Assembly (NCBI RefSeq): GCF_018129965.1
Contig: NZ_JAFCKW010000011.1
Location: forward strand, 102,955 to 166,954
Length of the DNA: 64,000 nt
Reading direction: 5' to 3'
Source: Bradyrhizobium diazoefficiens
GTDB lineage: Bacteria > Pseudomonadota > Alphaproteobacteria > Rhizobiales > Xanthobacteraceae
Shown here piece by piece: positions 53,085 to 62,650 of this stretch. The notes beneath the pieces were generated by a model. That model was not told the origin of the DNA. It was given only the letters and a program-made list of their open reading frames with translations, and did not search any database. The first letter of the stretch is position 1, and each line of letters opens with the position of its first letter. A program made the translations under genes and the position numbers.

Positions 53085-53854
53085 GTCAGCCCCGGAAAGG
53101 TCCGCTGCATCGATTGCAACTCGGAGAGAAGATGGCCGAGATGCTCGCTGTGCCGGCCGGACCGGCCGCCCTGCTGCATCCAGTCATTCTGCGGCAGCGT
53201 CAGCATTGCCTCACTGGCGACTTCGGAGAGCGTCGTCAGCCAGCGGCCGCGTAAGGTCCCGGGATCGATGGCGACGCCGGCATGGATCAAAGCGCGCTCG
53301 CCGTCGTCGACCGCGAACATCTCGCCGGTGAAGGCCCAGAGATGATCGATCGCAACCTGCGCGCGCTTGTGACTCTCCTCGGTGCCATCACCGAACCGGA
53401 TGATCCATTCCGAAGCATGACGCAGATGATAGGCGCTCTCCTTCTCCGATCTGGCTGCGATGGCCGCGAGCGTCGTGTCGCGCGAGGTCATCATCGCGCG
53501 CCAGTAGAGGTCTGCGAAAGCGGAATAGAAGAACTGCCGCACGAGAGTCTGTGCAAAATCGCCATTCGGCTGCTCGACCAGCAGCAAGTTGCGGTACTGG
53601 CGCACGTCTCGCAGGTAAGCGAGCTTGTCCTCGTCGTTGCCCTTGTCTTCGACTTTCGCCGCGTAGCTGTAGAGCTCGCGCGCCTGGCCGATGAGATCGA
53701 GCGCGATGTTGGAGAGTGCCATGTCCTCTTCCAGCATCGGCGCATGCCCGCACCATTCCGACAGTCTATGGCCGAGCACCAGCGCATCGTCGGCACGGCG
53801 GAGTGCGTAGAGCACCAACGGCGTTTCGGCGACCTCGATATTGGAGATGGCCAT
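53078..53854 (-). CDS. paaC: Phenylacetyl-CoA 1,2-epoxidase, structural subunit
   Basis: 258 residues, all-helical ferritin-like fold (MALSNIALDLIGQARELYSYA, SEKESAYHLRHASEWIIRFGDG). PaaC pairs with PaaA as its non-catalytic partner. It is separated from paaB by 133 bases containing a palindromic repeat, so the paaAB and paaCDE parts may be expressed at different levels. Confidence 0.96.
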   Translation of the reverse strand: MAISNIEVAETPLVLYALRRADDALVLGHRLSEWCGHAPMLEEDMALSNIALDLIGQARELYSYAAKVEDKGNDEDKLAYLRDVRQYRNLLLVEQPNGDFAQTLVRQFFYSAFADLYWRAMMTSRDTTLAAIAARSEKESAYHLRHASEWIIRFGDGTEESHKRAQVAIDHLWAFTGEMFAVDDGERALIHAGVAIDPGTLRGRWLTTLSEVASEAMLTLPQNDWMQQGGRSGRHSEHLGHLLSELQSMQRTFPGLTW

Positions 53855-53877
53855 TGATCCTATCCACTTGTTCCGAC

Positions 53878-53976
53878 CTCATCCTGAGGAGGCGCGAAGC
53901 GCCGACTCGAAGGATGGGCCACGGGTTCACTGGCCTTCATGGTTCGAGACGCCGCTTCGCGGCTCCTCACCATGAG
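53878..53976. repeat. Palindromic repeat inside the paa operon (paaB-paaC gap)
   Basis: CTCATCCTGAGGAG (53878-53891) and CTCCTCACCATGAG (53963-53976) form an imperfect outer pair; inner GGCGCGAAGCGCC and GACTCGAAGGATG/CATGGTTCGAGAC pair as well. Same family as 22411-22503. Confidence 0.72.
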
Positions 53977-53987
53977 GGGAGAAAGCG

Positions 53988-54275
53988 CTACATGTGCCCC
54001 ACGTCTTCCGGCACCTCGTAGAACGTCGGGTGCCGGTAGATCTTCGATTCCGCCGGCTCGAACATCATGCCCTTCTCGGCGGGATCGCTCGCGGTGATCG
54101 CGCTTGACGGCACGACCCAGATCGACAGTCCCTCACCGCGGCGGGTGTAGATATCGCGGGCGGCCTGGAGGGCCATGGTGGCGTCGCTTGCGTGCAGCGA
54201 TCCGACATGTTTGTGCGCGAGCCCGTTGCGGCTGCGAATGAAGACTTCCCACAGCGGCGTGTTCGGCGTGGCCAT
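53988..54275 (-). CDS. paaB: Phenylacetyl-CoA 1,2-epoxidase, subunit B
   Basis: 95 residues from the ATG at 54275. Family pattern PLWEVFIRSRNGLAHKHVGSLHA, ALQAARDIYTRRGEG, IWVVPSSAI. PaaB bridges the PaaAC heterodimers. Starts 10 bases after paaA. Confidence 0.96.
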   Translation of the reverse strand: MATPNTPLWEVFIRSRNGLAHKHVGSLHASDATMALQAARDIYTRRGEGLSIWVVPSSAITASDPAEKGMMFEPAESKIYRHPTFYEVPEDVGHM

Positions 54276-54285
54276 TTTGATCTCC

Positions 54286-55278
54286 CTATTCGGCAGCTTG
54301 CGCGGTCGGGCGACGCGCGCGCTTTGCGGCATAGGCGGCGGCCGCCTCGCGCACCCAGGCCCCCTCCTCGTGCGCCTTGCGGCGCGCGGCCATGCGATCG
54401 CGGTTGCACGGTCCGTTGCCGGCGAGCACGTGCTTGAATTCGGCCCAGTCGATCTCGCTGTAGCGCCAGTGGCCTTCGGCGTCCTGCGTCATACCGGGAT
54501 CCGGAATCGTGAGGCCGAGATAATGCGCCTGCGGCACGGTGGCATCGACGAATTTCTGGCGCAGCTCGTCATTGGAGAAGCGCTTGATCTTCCACTTCGT
54601 CGAGGTGTCGCTGTGCTGGCTGGTGGCATCGGGCGGGCCGAACATCATCAGCACCGGCCACCACCAGCGGTTCAACGCATCCTGCGCCATCGCCTTCTGC
54701 TCGTCGGAGCCGCGGCACAGCGTCACCATGATCTCATAGCCCTGACGCTGGTGAAACGACTCTTCCTTGCAGACGCGGATCATCGCGCGCGCGTAAGGAC
54801 CATAGGAACAGCGGCACAACGGGATCTGGTTCATGATCGCGGCGCCGTCGACCAGCCAGCCGATGGTGCCGATGTCGGCCCAGGTCAGCGTCGGATAGTT
54901 GAAGATCGAGGAATATTTCGCCTTGCCTGCGAGCATGGCGTCGATCAGTTCTTCGCGCGAGGTCCCGAGCGTCTCGGCGGCGGCGTAGAGATAGAGCCCG
55001 TGACCGCACTCGTCCTGCACCTTGGCGAGCAGCGCGGCCTTGCGGCGCAAGGTCGGCGCACGCGTGATCCAGTTGCCCTCGGGAAGCATGCCGACGATTT
55101 CCGAATGGGCGTGCTGGGAGATCTGGCGGGTGAGCGTCTTGCGGTAGGCCGCCAGCATCCAGTCGTTCGGCTCGATACGCTCCTCCGCATCGATGCGGGC
55201 CTGGAATTGCGCAGCCTTGCCCGCGTCCTCAAGACCGCGATCATCGGTCTCGGCCGTGTTCAGCGCCTGGGTGTACAT
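54286..55278 (-). CDS. paaA: Phenylacetyl-CoA 1,2-epoxidase, catalytic subunit
   Basis: 330 residues from the ATG at 55278, 6 bases after GGGGAGG; the ATG at 55284 abuts that site. The carboxylate-bridged diiron motifs are present: VQDECGHGLYLY and KEESFHQRQGYE (ExxH pairs). PaaA epoxidises the ring of phenylacetyl-CoA with O2. First structural gene after the promoter that follows paaX. Confidence 0.97.
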   Translation of the reverse strand: MYTQALNTAETDDRGLEDAGKAAQFQARIDAEERIEPNDWMLAAYRKTLTRQISQHAHSEIVGMLPEGNWITRAPTLRRKAALLAKVQDECGHGLYLYAAAETLGTSREELIDAMLAGKAKYSSIFNYPTLTWADIGTIGWLVDGAAIMNQIPLCRCSYGPYARAMIRVCKEESFHQRQGYEIMVTLCRGSDEQKAMAQDALNRWWWPVLMMFGPPDATSQHSDTSTKWKIKRFSNDELRQKFVDATVPQAHYLGLTIPDPGMTQDAEGHWRYSEIDWAEFKHVLAGNGPCNRDRMAARRKAHEEGAWVREAAAAYAAKRARRPTAQAAE

Positions 55279-55306
55279 GCGCATCCTCCCCGTTTTATTG
55301 GGAAGC

Positions 55307-55334
55307 AATATATAACAAGAATTACGTCATGCAA
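55307..55334 (-). promoter_or_regulatory. Candidate promoter of paaABCDE
   Basis: On the minus strand TTGCAT (55334-55329) and TATATT (55312-55307) are 16 bases apart, 28 bases before the paaA ATG, in an AT-rich island. Just upstream are TTACATG and CATGACGTAA, an imperfect inverted pair overlapping the -35, and GTTACAG between them; these could be PaaX sites. Unproven. Confidence 0.5.
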
Positions 55335-55355
55335 GATATTTCTGTAACATGTAAA

Positions 55356-56222
55356 TCAGACCTCGAACCTCCGCTCCAGAAGCTTTCGGGCCGGTGGCAA
55401 CGATCCCTTTTCGTTGGTTCCATGGTCATCCAGCCATAGTTCCGACGGCGCGAGCAATGCGCGGTAGATCTCGCCGCAGAGTTCGCGGGCGGCCCTGCCC
55501 GGCCAGTCGGCCGGTAGCAGGCTGCCGGGCAGCAGTGGATCGCGCAGCACGACGCGGCGATAATGGTGGATCAGGAGAATGCGCGCGGTGAACGCGTCGG
55601 CCTCGGACAAATCCGAGCCACGCGCGAGCGCGGCGCGGAGCGGCTCAAAGGTCTTCATGAATTTCAGATAGGCATCCGCCGTGCGGTCCAGCGGCCAGCT
55701 TGCGCTCAGCAGACGGCGGCCGCTGTCGTCCTCCGCAGAGACCTCGAGACGGATGGCGCCCGCGGCCTCGCCGGGCACCGGCACGCCTGACGGCGCAACC
55801 CAGACGCCGGGCAGCGGACTGCCGAATCCGGCGCTGCGGAGCGCCTCGCGCGAGGCGTCGCGGTCCTCGCCGTTGCCGATGAGCAGAAGTTCGAAACGGC
55901 CGGTCCAATCCGACGGCGGCGGATCGTAGATGTGGCGTGTCGCTGCTTCAAAGATCTGGCGGCCCTTGTCGGCCAGCCGATAAAAGCTGTTGCGGCCGAT
56001 CTTCTCGCGCGTCAGCCAGCCGTCGGCAGCAAGGCGCGACATCGCGGTGCGTACGACACCGCTGTCGATGTCCAGACGTACAAAGAATTCCAGCAGCGTA
56101 CCGAGCCAGACAGAGCCGCCACGCGGCACGATGGCGTCGCCGAACACGGTGATGACGATGGAGCCGGTACGCGACGGTTCGCGCTTGAGCTGGTCGATGA
56201 TGCGGGAGAGCGGATGCGCCAT
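55356..56222 (-). CDS. paaX: PaaX-family repressor of phenylacetate catabolism
   Basis: 288 residues from the ATG at 56222. N-terminal winged helix (SIVITVFGDAIVPRGGSVWL, VVRTAMSRLAADGWL) and the PaaX effector domain. PaaX binds phenylacetyl-CoA and releases DNA when it is present. Its gene lies directly upstream of paaA on the same strand with a promoter-bearing 77-base gap. Confidence 0.95.
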   Translation of the reverse strand: MAHPLSRIIDQLKREPSRTGSIVITVFGDAIVPRGGSVWLGTLLEFFVRLDIDSGVVRTAMSRLAADGWLTREKIGRNSFYRLADKGRQIFEAATRHIYDPPPSDWTGRFELLLIGNGEDRDASREALRSAGFGSPLPGVWVAPSGVPVPGEAAGAIRLEVSAEDDSGRRLLSASWPLDRTADAYLKFMKTFEPLRAALARGSDLSEADAFTARILLIHHYRRVVLRDPLLPGSLLPADWPGRAARELCGEIYRALLAPSELWLDDHGTNEKGSLPPARKLLERRFEV

Positions 56223-56321
56223 GGCCGAGGCATAGCGCGTTTGGTGCGGTCGCGACAATGGACGGGAACGACGATGCTTCTACCCCTTCTCCCCGCAAGC
56301 GGAGCGAGATGAAGAAAAGCG

Positions 56322-57092
56322 CTATCGATGCGGATCGGGGTAGGCCAGGCTGCGCCAGCCGCTGCGGTCGAACGGGCGCCACGTGCCTTCCTTCTGCGCG
56401 AGGCGGTCTGCCACGGCATAGACTGCCGCGGGATGGTGGCCCATGCCGCAATGGCTGCTGTCGATCTCGATGCTCTCGGTTTCCGCTCCCGACTTCTCCA
56501 CGCAGCCCTGCCAGGCGCAGACGCCGTCGGTGCGGCTGAAGATGGCGGTGGTCGGCACCGGCGGCGGAACGGCCAGCTCGCTGCCGAAGTTCGGATCGAC
56601 CTGATCGGCGCGCTGGCCGCTTGCCCATTCGTAGACGCGCCAGGCATTGGTCGATTTGGGATCGCCGGCAAAGGGACTGCCGAGCGTGATCACCTGGCGC
56701 ACGCGCTCGGGCATCATCTTGGCGAGCTGGCGCGCATAGAGGCCGCCGAGGCTCCAGCCGACCAGGCTGATCTTGCGGTTATGAGAGTCGCTGAGCTCAT
56801 GGACCAGATCCATCATCGCCTGCTGCACGCCTTCGCGCAGCCCGTAATTGCGGCCCTGGCGCCAGCCGCTCACCGCATAGCCCTTGCCCGACAGAAAAGT
56901 GCGCAGCGCGCGTGTGGATTCATCCGAAGCGACGAGGCCGGGCAGCACGAGCACCGGATGCCCGTCGCCGCGCGGCGCGAAGCTGAGCAGCGGCAGCGCA
57001 CCGAGGAATGCGCCGAACTCGTGGATCGCGCGTCCTTCCAGGAACATCAGGGTGCGGGACGGCGGACGCAGCGTCTGGGCAGTGGTGGTCAT
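56322..57092 (-). CDS. Alpha/beta hydrolase (lipase-like)
   Basis: 256 residues from the ATG at 57092. Nucleophile serine in SLVGWSLGGLYAR, aspartate in FSRTDGVCAWQGC, histidine in IDSSHCGMGHH. The GHPVLVLPGLVASD segment resembles triacylglycerol lipases. No signal peptide, so cytoplasmic. It could act on PHA or acyl esters given the PHA genes a few kb away (speculative). Confidence 0.85.
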   Translation of the reverse strand: MTTTAQTLRPPSRTLMFLEGRAIHEFGAFLGALPLLSFAPRGDGHPVLVLPGLVASDESTRALRTFLSGKGYAVSGWRQGRNYGLREGVQQAMMDLVHELSDSHNRKISLVGWSLGGLYARQLAKMMPERVRQVITLGSPFAGDPKSTNAWRVYEWASGQRADQVDPNFGSELAVPPPVPTTAIFSRTDGVCAWQGCVEKSGAETESIEIDSSHCGMGHHPAAVYAVADRLAQKEGTWRPFDRSGWRSLAYPDPHR

Positions 57093-57280
57093 CGATATTT
57101 TCCCCGGAAAGCGCCGGTCAAGATGCCGGCAAAATGGGTATGGTTTCCAACACGCCGACGTCTTGATCGTTCCGCAGCGCAACATGAATCAGCTAGGCGG
57201 CCGGTGGCTGACATTCAAGCCGGTGGAACGCTGGGCCACAATAGGCCTGCGCGCTAATGCTGAGGCCCGTGACGCAAAAG

Positions 57281-58567
57281 TCACAACAAGCGAAGCAGGG
57301 TTTCTACGGAGTAAAGAACGAGGCCCGCGAGCCCGCCGATCAGCGAACCGTTGAAGCGGATGTATTGCAGGTCGCGCCCGATGTTGATTTCGATCAGCGA
57401 AATCAACTGCGCCATATTCCACGCCTTGACCTGATCGGAGATGAAGGTCGAAACCCCGCTCTTCTGGTCCGCGACGAAGCTGCGCAGCACCGCAACCAGA
57501 CCCTTGTTGATCTCGCCCCGCAGTTCGGCATCGCCCGCAAGCGCTTCACCGGCAGCGACGAACATGCCGGCAAGATGATGCTGCAGCACCTGCGTCTCGC
57601 CGCTTGCGCTGCGCTCGATGAAGTTGCGCGTGTTGGCCCAGACGGTGCGGGCGAGATCGGCAAGCTCGGGCCGCGCCAGCAGGTCGCGCTTCAAACCGGC
57701 GATGCGATCGACATAGGCCTGATCGGTGCCGAGTCGGTCCACGAAGCTCAGCACCATGCGGTCGAGCTCGCCGCGGAACGGATGCGCGGGATCGGCACGC
57801 ACTTCGTCGAAGAACGCCGTCGCCGACGCCACGATCTTGTTCACCAGAAACTTGTCGGCGCGATAGAGCTTCAGCAGGGTCGGCAACTCCGCACGCACCT
57901 TCTCACGGATCATCGCCATCGTGTCTTTTTGATTCAGCGTCTCGTGCATCATGCGCAGGAGATCGTCGAACAGGATCTGGTGCCGCCCCTCCGCGACGAA
58001 ACCGCGCAACGTGCCGGCCGCAAGCGGCGCAAGGTCGGTCGCCTGGAGCTGTGAGGAGATGCGGCGGATGATGAAGGTCATCAAGCCCGAGCTCTCGGTC
58101 GCGGCGAACGCCTCCGGCAACAGACGGAGCGCAAAGCGCGCGAGATCATTGCTGCGTTTGCGGTCGCGCAGCCAGTCGGCAACGAAGGAGCCGAAATCGA
58201 TCTCGCTCAGCTTGGCCTCGACGGGACCTGCCGAGAGGAAATGCACCTGGATGAACTCACCGAGCTTGTCGGCGATACGGGCCTGATTGCTCTGGATGAT
58301 CGCGGTGTGCGGGATCGGCAGGCCGAGCGGGCGCTTGAACAGCGCGACCACCGCATACCAGTCGGCGAGCCCGCCGATGGTCGCGGCTTCCGCGAAAGCC
58401 GCGATGAAGCCGAACACGGGATGCACCGGCAGCAGCCATTTCGCAACGACGAACAGCGCCAGCGTCGAGGCCAGCACCAGGGTCGCCAGCGCCTTGACGC
58501 GCCGCAGCTCGGCCGCGCGCTCGGCATCGCCGGGGGTATCGAAGGAGAAGGTGGCGGGTGGAGTCAT
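57281..58567 (-). CDS. DUF445 family membrane protein
   Basis: 428 residues from the ATG at 58567. An N-terminal span (ATLVLASTLALFVVAKWLL) and the family motif EAATIGGLADWYAVVALFKRPLG; a long helical middle; and a final span (FNGSLIGGLAGLVLYSVETLL). The family's function is not known. Confidence 0.88.
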   Translation of the reverse strand: MTPPATFSFDTPGDAERAAELRRVKALATLVLASTLALFVVAKWLLPVHPVFGFIAAFAEAATIGGLADWYAVVALFKRPLGLPIPHTAIIQSNQARIADKLGEFIQVHFLSAGPVEAKLSEIDFGSFVADWLRDRKRSNDLARFALRLLPEAFAATESSGLMTFIIRRISSQLQATDLAPLAAGTLRGFVAEGRHQILFDDLLRMMHETLNQKDTMAMIREKVRAELPTLLKLYRADKFLVNKIVASATAFFDEVRADPAHPFRGELDRMVLSFVDRLGTDQAYVDRIAGLKRDLLARPELADLARTVWANTRNFIERSASGETQVLQHHLAGMFVAAGEALAGDAELRGEINKGLVAVLRSFVADQKSGVSTFISDQVKAWNMAQLISLIEINIGRDLQYIRFNGSLIGGLAGLVLYSVETLLRLL

Positions 58568-58584
58568 CACGGCAATACAGTAGC

Positions 58585-58670
58585 CGTCATTGTGAGCGAA
58601 GCGAAGCAATCCAGTCTTTCCTCGCGGAAAGACTCTGGGTTGCTTCGTCGCTCCGCTCCTCGCAATGACG
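58585..58670. repeat. Palindromic repeat upstream of the DUF445 gene
   Basis: CGTCATTGTGAG (58585-58596) pairs with CTCGCAATGACG (58659-58670), with inner pairs GCGAAGCAATCCAG/CTGGGTTGCTTCG and CTTTCCTCGCGGAAAG. Same family as 48417-48502. Confidence 0.75.
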
Positions 58671-58679
58671 GCAGCGCAA

Positions 58680-58706
58680 AAACAAAAGGCCCGCCGAAGC
58701 GGGCCT
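58680..58706 (-). terminator. Rho-independent terminator after the phasin gene
   Basis: GGCCCGC (58688-58694) pairs with GCGGGCC (58699-58705) around a TTCG-type tetraloop (CGAA on the plus strand). Minus strand continues TTTTGTTTTT. About 30 bases past the phasin stop. Confidence 0.88.
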
Positions 58707-58735
58707 CGAATTCAGTTTGTACTCAGGGCGCCGGA

Positions 58736-59191
58736 TCAGGCGGTCTTGTTATAGACCTTGGCAAAATTGTCCTGAGCGGACTTCGCACCGTTGGCGGCGA
58801 GCTTGCCGAGATAGTCGGTGGTCGCCTTGGCGCGCGAGACGAAGGCTTCGCCGCGGGCGCGGAGCAGGCTCGACTGGATCTCGACCGCTTCGCTGAACGA
58901 CTTGGCGGAAGCGAGCTTGTCGATGCCCGTGAAGAACGCCTCGGCATCCTCGTAGATCGCCTGCTGGATGTTGCGGCTGATCTTGCCGGCTTCAGTGACG
59001 GACTCGGTCACCGCGTTCTCGACGGCAGCGGTAACACGCTCGGAGCCGGCGAAAGCCTCGGCGGCGCGGTCCTTGGCGGTGCTGGCGGTCTTCTTGACGA
59101 ACTCGCGGGCAGCTTCGGGAACTTCCAGGTTCTGGATGTTCTTGAAAGCGTCCTTGAAGCCTTCGAAAGCGGTGTTGGTTTCGGTGGTCAT
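58736..59191 (-). CDS. phaP: Phasin (PHA granule-associated protein)
   Basis: 151 residues, entirely helical, with Ala/Glu/Lys-rich amphipathic repeats. Phasin_2-type pattern: FKDAFKNIQNLEVPEAAREF, YEDAEAFFTGIDKLASAKSF, QSSLLRARGEAFVSRAKATTD. Phasins coat polyhydroxyalkanoate granules. It lies downstream of phaE-phaC-GNAT and has its own upstream region with TGC-rich dyads and a strong terminator, so it is probably regulated separately. Confidence 0.93.
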   Translation of the reverse strand: MTTETNTAFEGFKDAFKNIQNLEVPEAAREFVKKTASTAKDRAAEAFAGSERVTAAVENAVTESVTEAGKISRNIQQAIYEDAEAFFTGIDKLASAKSFSEAVEIQSSLLRARGEAFVSRAKATTDYLGKLAANGAKSAQDNFAKVYNKTA

Positions 59192-59280
59192 GGGGTTCTC
59201 TCCATCCTCATTGGGCTGAGCTATGGGCTCACCCCGTCCGTGTTGGCCCGGGGCAACCCCTATATGGCATAGTTAATGGT

Positions 59281-59325
59281 GCGCTGCAATATTTATGCTG
59301 CAGCGCGATATCACGAATACGTGAT
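59281..59325. promoter_or_regulatory. Two inverted repeats in the phasin upstream region, candidate PhaR site
   Basis: GCGCTGCA (59281-59288) and TGCAGCGC (59299-59306) form a perfect TGC-rich dyad with a 10-base spacer. A second dyad, ATCACG (59310-59315) and CGTGAT (59320-59325), follows. More TGC/GCA steps lie near 59340-59350. PhaR of alphaproteobacteria is known to bind TGC-rich inverted elements at phasin promoters. These dyads lie 90-135 bases before the phasin ATG. Confidence 0.5.
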
Positions 59326-59397
59326 TAGCCTTAACGGGATGCAATCTGCTGCTTTCCTGGCCCCTTGCCTACTGTGCATGGGGTTGAATTCGATCTT

Positions 59398-59991
59398 TCA
59401 GTGCTGGACGGCGCCCGGCAGGCCATAAGCCTCCATCTGGGCCTGCACCTGCGCGACGTTGTGGCCGAGCATGACGATGTCGTGGGTCTTGCCCTCGATG
59501 TCCCGGACGTGGTCCCGCAGCAGCGCCTCGGCCTTGAAGCCGAGGCTCTCGAACAGCGTGATCGCCGCCTGCTGGTCGACCGTCATCTGGACCGAGAGCT
59601 TTTCCATGCCGGCACCGAGCGCGAGTGCAAAGGTCTCCTGCGACAGCGCCCGCCCCACCCCCTTCCCGCGTATGTCGAGCGAGACCACCATGCGGATCTC
59701 GCCGACATGGGGCGACCAGGAATGCGCATCGCGCACCAGGGTGCCGCAGCCGACGACCTTGCCATCCTTCACCGCAAGCAGGCTGGTGATCGCGCCGCGC
59801 CCGATCTCCTTGACCCAGGCGGTAAGCACCTTCGGCTCGCTGATATTGCGCGGCAGGAACAACAGATCGTGGGTCGGCAGGCCCTTGCCGAAGGCCAGCA
59901 CTGCGGCCTCATCGGCCGGCGACATCAGGCGGATCTCGACATCGCCGGCGTCCGTCTTGAGGTGGCGCGGATAGGAACGCTGCTCGCTCAT
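59398..59991 (-). CDS. GNAT-family N-acetyltransferase
   Basis: 197 residues from the ATG at 59991. Acetyl-CoA-binding segment VVSLDIRGKGVGRALSQ and the following helix ETFALALGAGMEKLSVQM, then TLFESLGFKAEALL. Its start overlaps the phaC stop by 4 bases (ATGA), so it is translated with the PHA synthase. Substrate unknown; lysine acetylation of granule proteins is one possibility (speculative). Confidence 0.9.
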   Translation of the reverse strand: MSEQRSYPRHLKTDAGDVEIRLMSPADEAAVLAFGKGLPTHDLLFLPRNISEPKVLTAWVKEIGRGAITSLLAVKDGKVVGCGTLVRDAHSWSPHVGEIRMVVSLDIRGKGVGRALSQETFALALGAGMEKLSVQMTVDQQAAITLFESLGFKAEALLRDHVRDIEGKTHDIVMLGHNVAQVQAQMEAYGLPGAVQH

Positions 59992-61070
59992 GTCGATCTC
60001 TTCCCTAGCCAGGAATCCAGTTTCGGCCACAGCCGCTTGACCGCGTTGGCGCCGGCGACGAGCGAGACGTGACCGCCCTTCAGCATCACCTCTTCCTTGT
60101 CATCGGAGCCGACTTTCGCGATCAGGTGCCTGGCGGCATCATACGGCACAATGTGATCGTGCTCGGCGACCGCGTGCAGGAGCGGCACCTTGATGTTCTC
60201 GAGCTTCGCCGCGCGCCCGCCGACCGACATGGTGTCGTTGAACAGCTTGTTGTCCCACATCAGGTCTTTGGTGATGGCGCGGAAATATTCGCCCGCCAGC
60301 GGCAGCGTGTCGGTCGCCCATCGGTCGAACATCCGGTAGGACTTCACGAACTCGTCGTTCCAGATATTATCCCATAGCTGGATCTGGCTCGCCGCCCGCG
60401 AGGCCGGTCGCAACATCTCGAACGAGGACAGGATCATCTCCGGCGGCACGTTGCCGACGCTGTCGACGAGGCGATCGACGTCGAAATAGCGGCGATCGGA
60501 AAAGTTGGCGAACAGCTTCATTTCCCGGAAATCGATCGGCGTGGTGAAGCAGATCAAATTCTTCATCGGCCCGTCCGTGTGGATCGCGCCGTAAAGCAGC
60601 GACAGCACGCCGCCGAAGCAATAGCCGATCACGGAGACGTCCTGCTCGCCGGAATCCGCCTGCACGCGGCGGACGCAATCCGGAATGAAGTCGAGGACAT
60701 AGTCCTCCATCCGCAGGCTCTTCTCCTCCGGCCGCGGCGCGCTCCAGTCGAGCATGTAGACATCGTAGCCGCGCTTGAGGAGGAATTCGATGAAGCTCTG
60801 ACCAGGCACGAGGTCGAGAATGTAGCCGCGGTTGGTGGTCGCCATCACGACAAGCACCGGCACGCGGTAGATCTCGTCGGACATCGGCCGGTAATGATAG
60901 AGGCTCATCGTGCCGCGCGAATGCAGCACATCCTTGGGCGTCGAGCCGAGCGTAGGGCCCGACGTCGAAAAATATTCGACGCCCTTGATGCTGCGCTGGA
61001 TGGCGCGTTGCACCTCGGACTGGATGCGTTCCGGGATCCCTGCGAAATCGAGGCCGGCGGGTGCGTTCAT
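59988..61070 (-). CDS. phaC: Polyhydroxyalkanoate synthase, class III catalytic subunit
   Basis: 360 residues from the ATG at 61070, the length of class III PhaC (about 355-365), far shorter than class I. Active-site Cys151 in GYCFGG, Asp305 in AEHDHIVPY and His334 in KGGHVSLVAG match the known Cys-Asp-His triad. It polymerises (R)-3-hydroxyacyl-CoA. It overlaps the upstream phaE-like gene by 4 bases and the GNAT by 4. Confidence 0.95.
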   Translation of the reverse strand: MNAPAGLDFAGIPERIQSEVQRAIQRSIKGVEYFSTSGPTLGSTPKDVLHSRGTMSLYHYRPMSDEIYRVPVLVVMATTNRGYILDLVPGQSFIEFLLKRGYDVYMLDWSAPRPEEKSLRMEDYVLDFIPDCVRRVQADSGEQDVSVIGYCFGGVLSLLYGAIHTDGPMKNLICFTTPIDFREMKLFANFSDRRYFDVDRLVDSVGNVPPEMILSSFEMLRPASRAASQIQLWDNIWNDEFVKSYRMFDRWATDTLPLAGEYFRAITKDLMWDNKLFNDTMSVGGRAAKLENIKVPLLHAVAEHDHIVPYDAARHLIAKVGSDDKEEVMLKGGHVSLVAGANAVKRLWPKLDSWLGKRST

Positions 61071-61450
61071 GCCTGCTCTCCGCCCACGGATGGCGGGCGC
61101 TTGGTGCGCGGCGGCCGCGATGCGGCATCGGCGCCTTGAGATACGCCGGAACTTGCGGCCATCTGGCTCAGCATCGACTTGATCTCGCCGATCTGGCCTT
61201 CCATCGCCTGCAGCCGCTCGGCAAGGCCGGTGACCTGCTCGCGGCTCGGCAGGTTCATCGTGACCAGGTATTTCTCCATGAGTTCGCCGAGCTGCTTCTG
61301 AGCACCTGCAGCAACGCCGCCGGCCCGGTTCACGACCTGCGAAAACTCGGGCGAGGCCATGGCCTGATTGGCAAAGGAGTTGAACCCCTTCTCCATCTCG
61401 CCAACCATCTTCTGCCACATCGCAACGGGGTCATGTGTTTTATCGGTCAT
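61067..61450 (-). CDS. phaE: Short PhaE-like subunit of class III PHA synthase
   Basis: 127 residues from the ATG at 61450. It carries the PhaE C-terminal-type segment YLVTMNLPSREQVTGLAERL followed by a coiled coil (EGQIGEIKSMLSQM), and a helical N-terminus (VAMWQKMVGEMEKGFNSFAN). Usual PhaE is about 310-360 residues, so the large N-terminal part is missing. Overlap with phaC (ATGA) supports a stoichiometric partner. It could also be called a phasin-like protein. Confidence 0.75.
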   Translation of the reverse strand: MTDKTHDPVAMWQKMVGEMEKGFNSFANQAMASPEFSQVVNRAGGVAAGAQKQLGELMEKYLVTMNLPSREQVTGLAERLQAMEGQIGEIKSMLSQMAASSGVSQGADAASRPPRTKRPPSVGGEQA

Positions 61451-61611
61451 CGGCGTCCTCCTGTGAGCGAGAGCTGTGACGCTCTTCTTTTTTCGCCATA
61501 CCACACCGTTGGGCGGCGCCGGTCAACCGGCAAGGCCCGAGCGCGCGCGGCTTCATCGAGAGGACAAAGCGTGCGATACAACATGGGTCAACGCGAAAGG
61601 GGAACGCAGCC

Positions 61612-62526
<915 letters not shown>

Positions 62527-62650
62527 ACCTGGGCGGGTGTCCTCGAGGTAACCATGTGAGCCCCCGGTTACTCTCTTAACGCGGGACGGCTCCGAAGCTA
62601 TACAGGCCTTCCTCATTCGCAAGACAGGGCCGCGGCCTCCCGGAGTTCAC

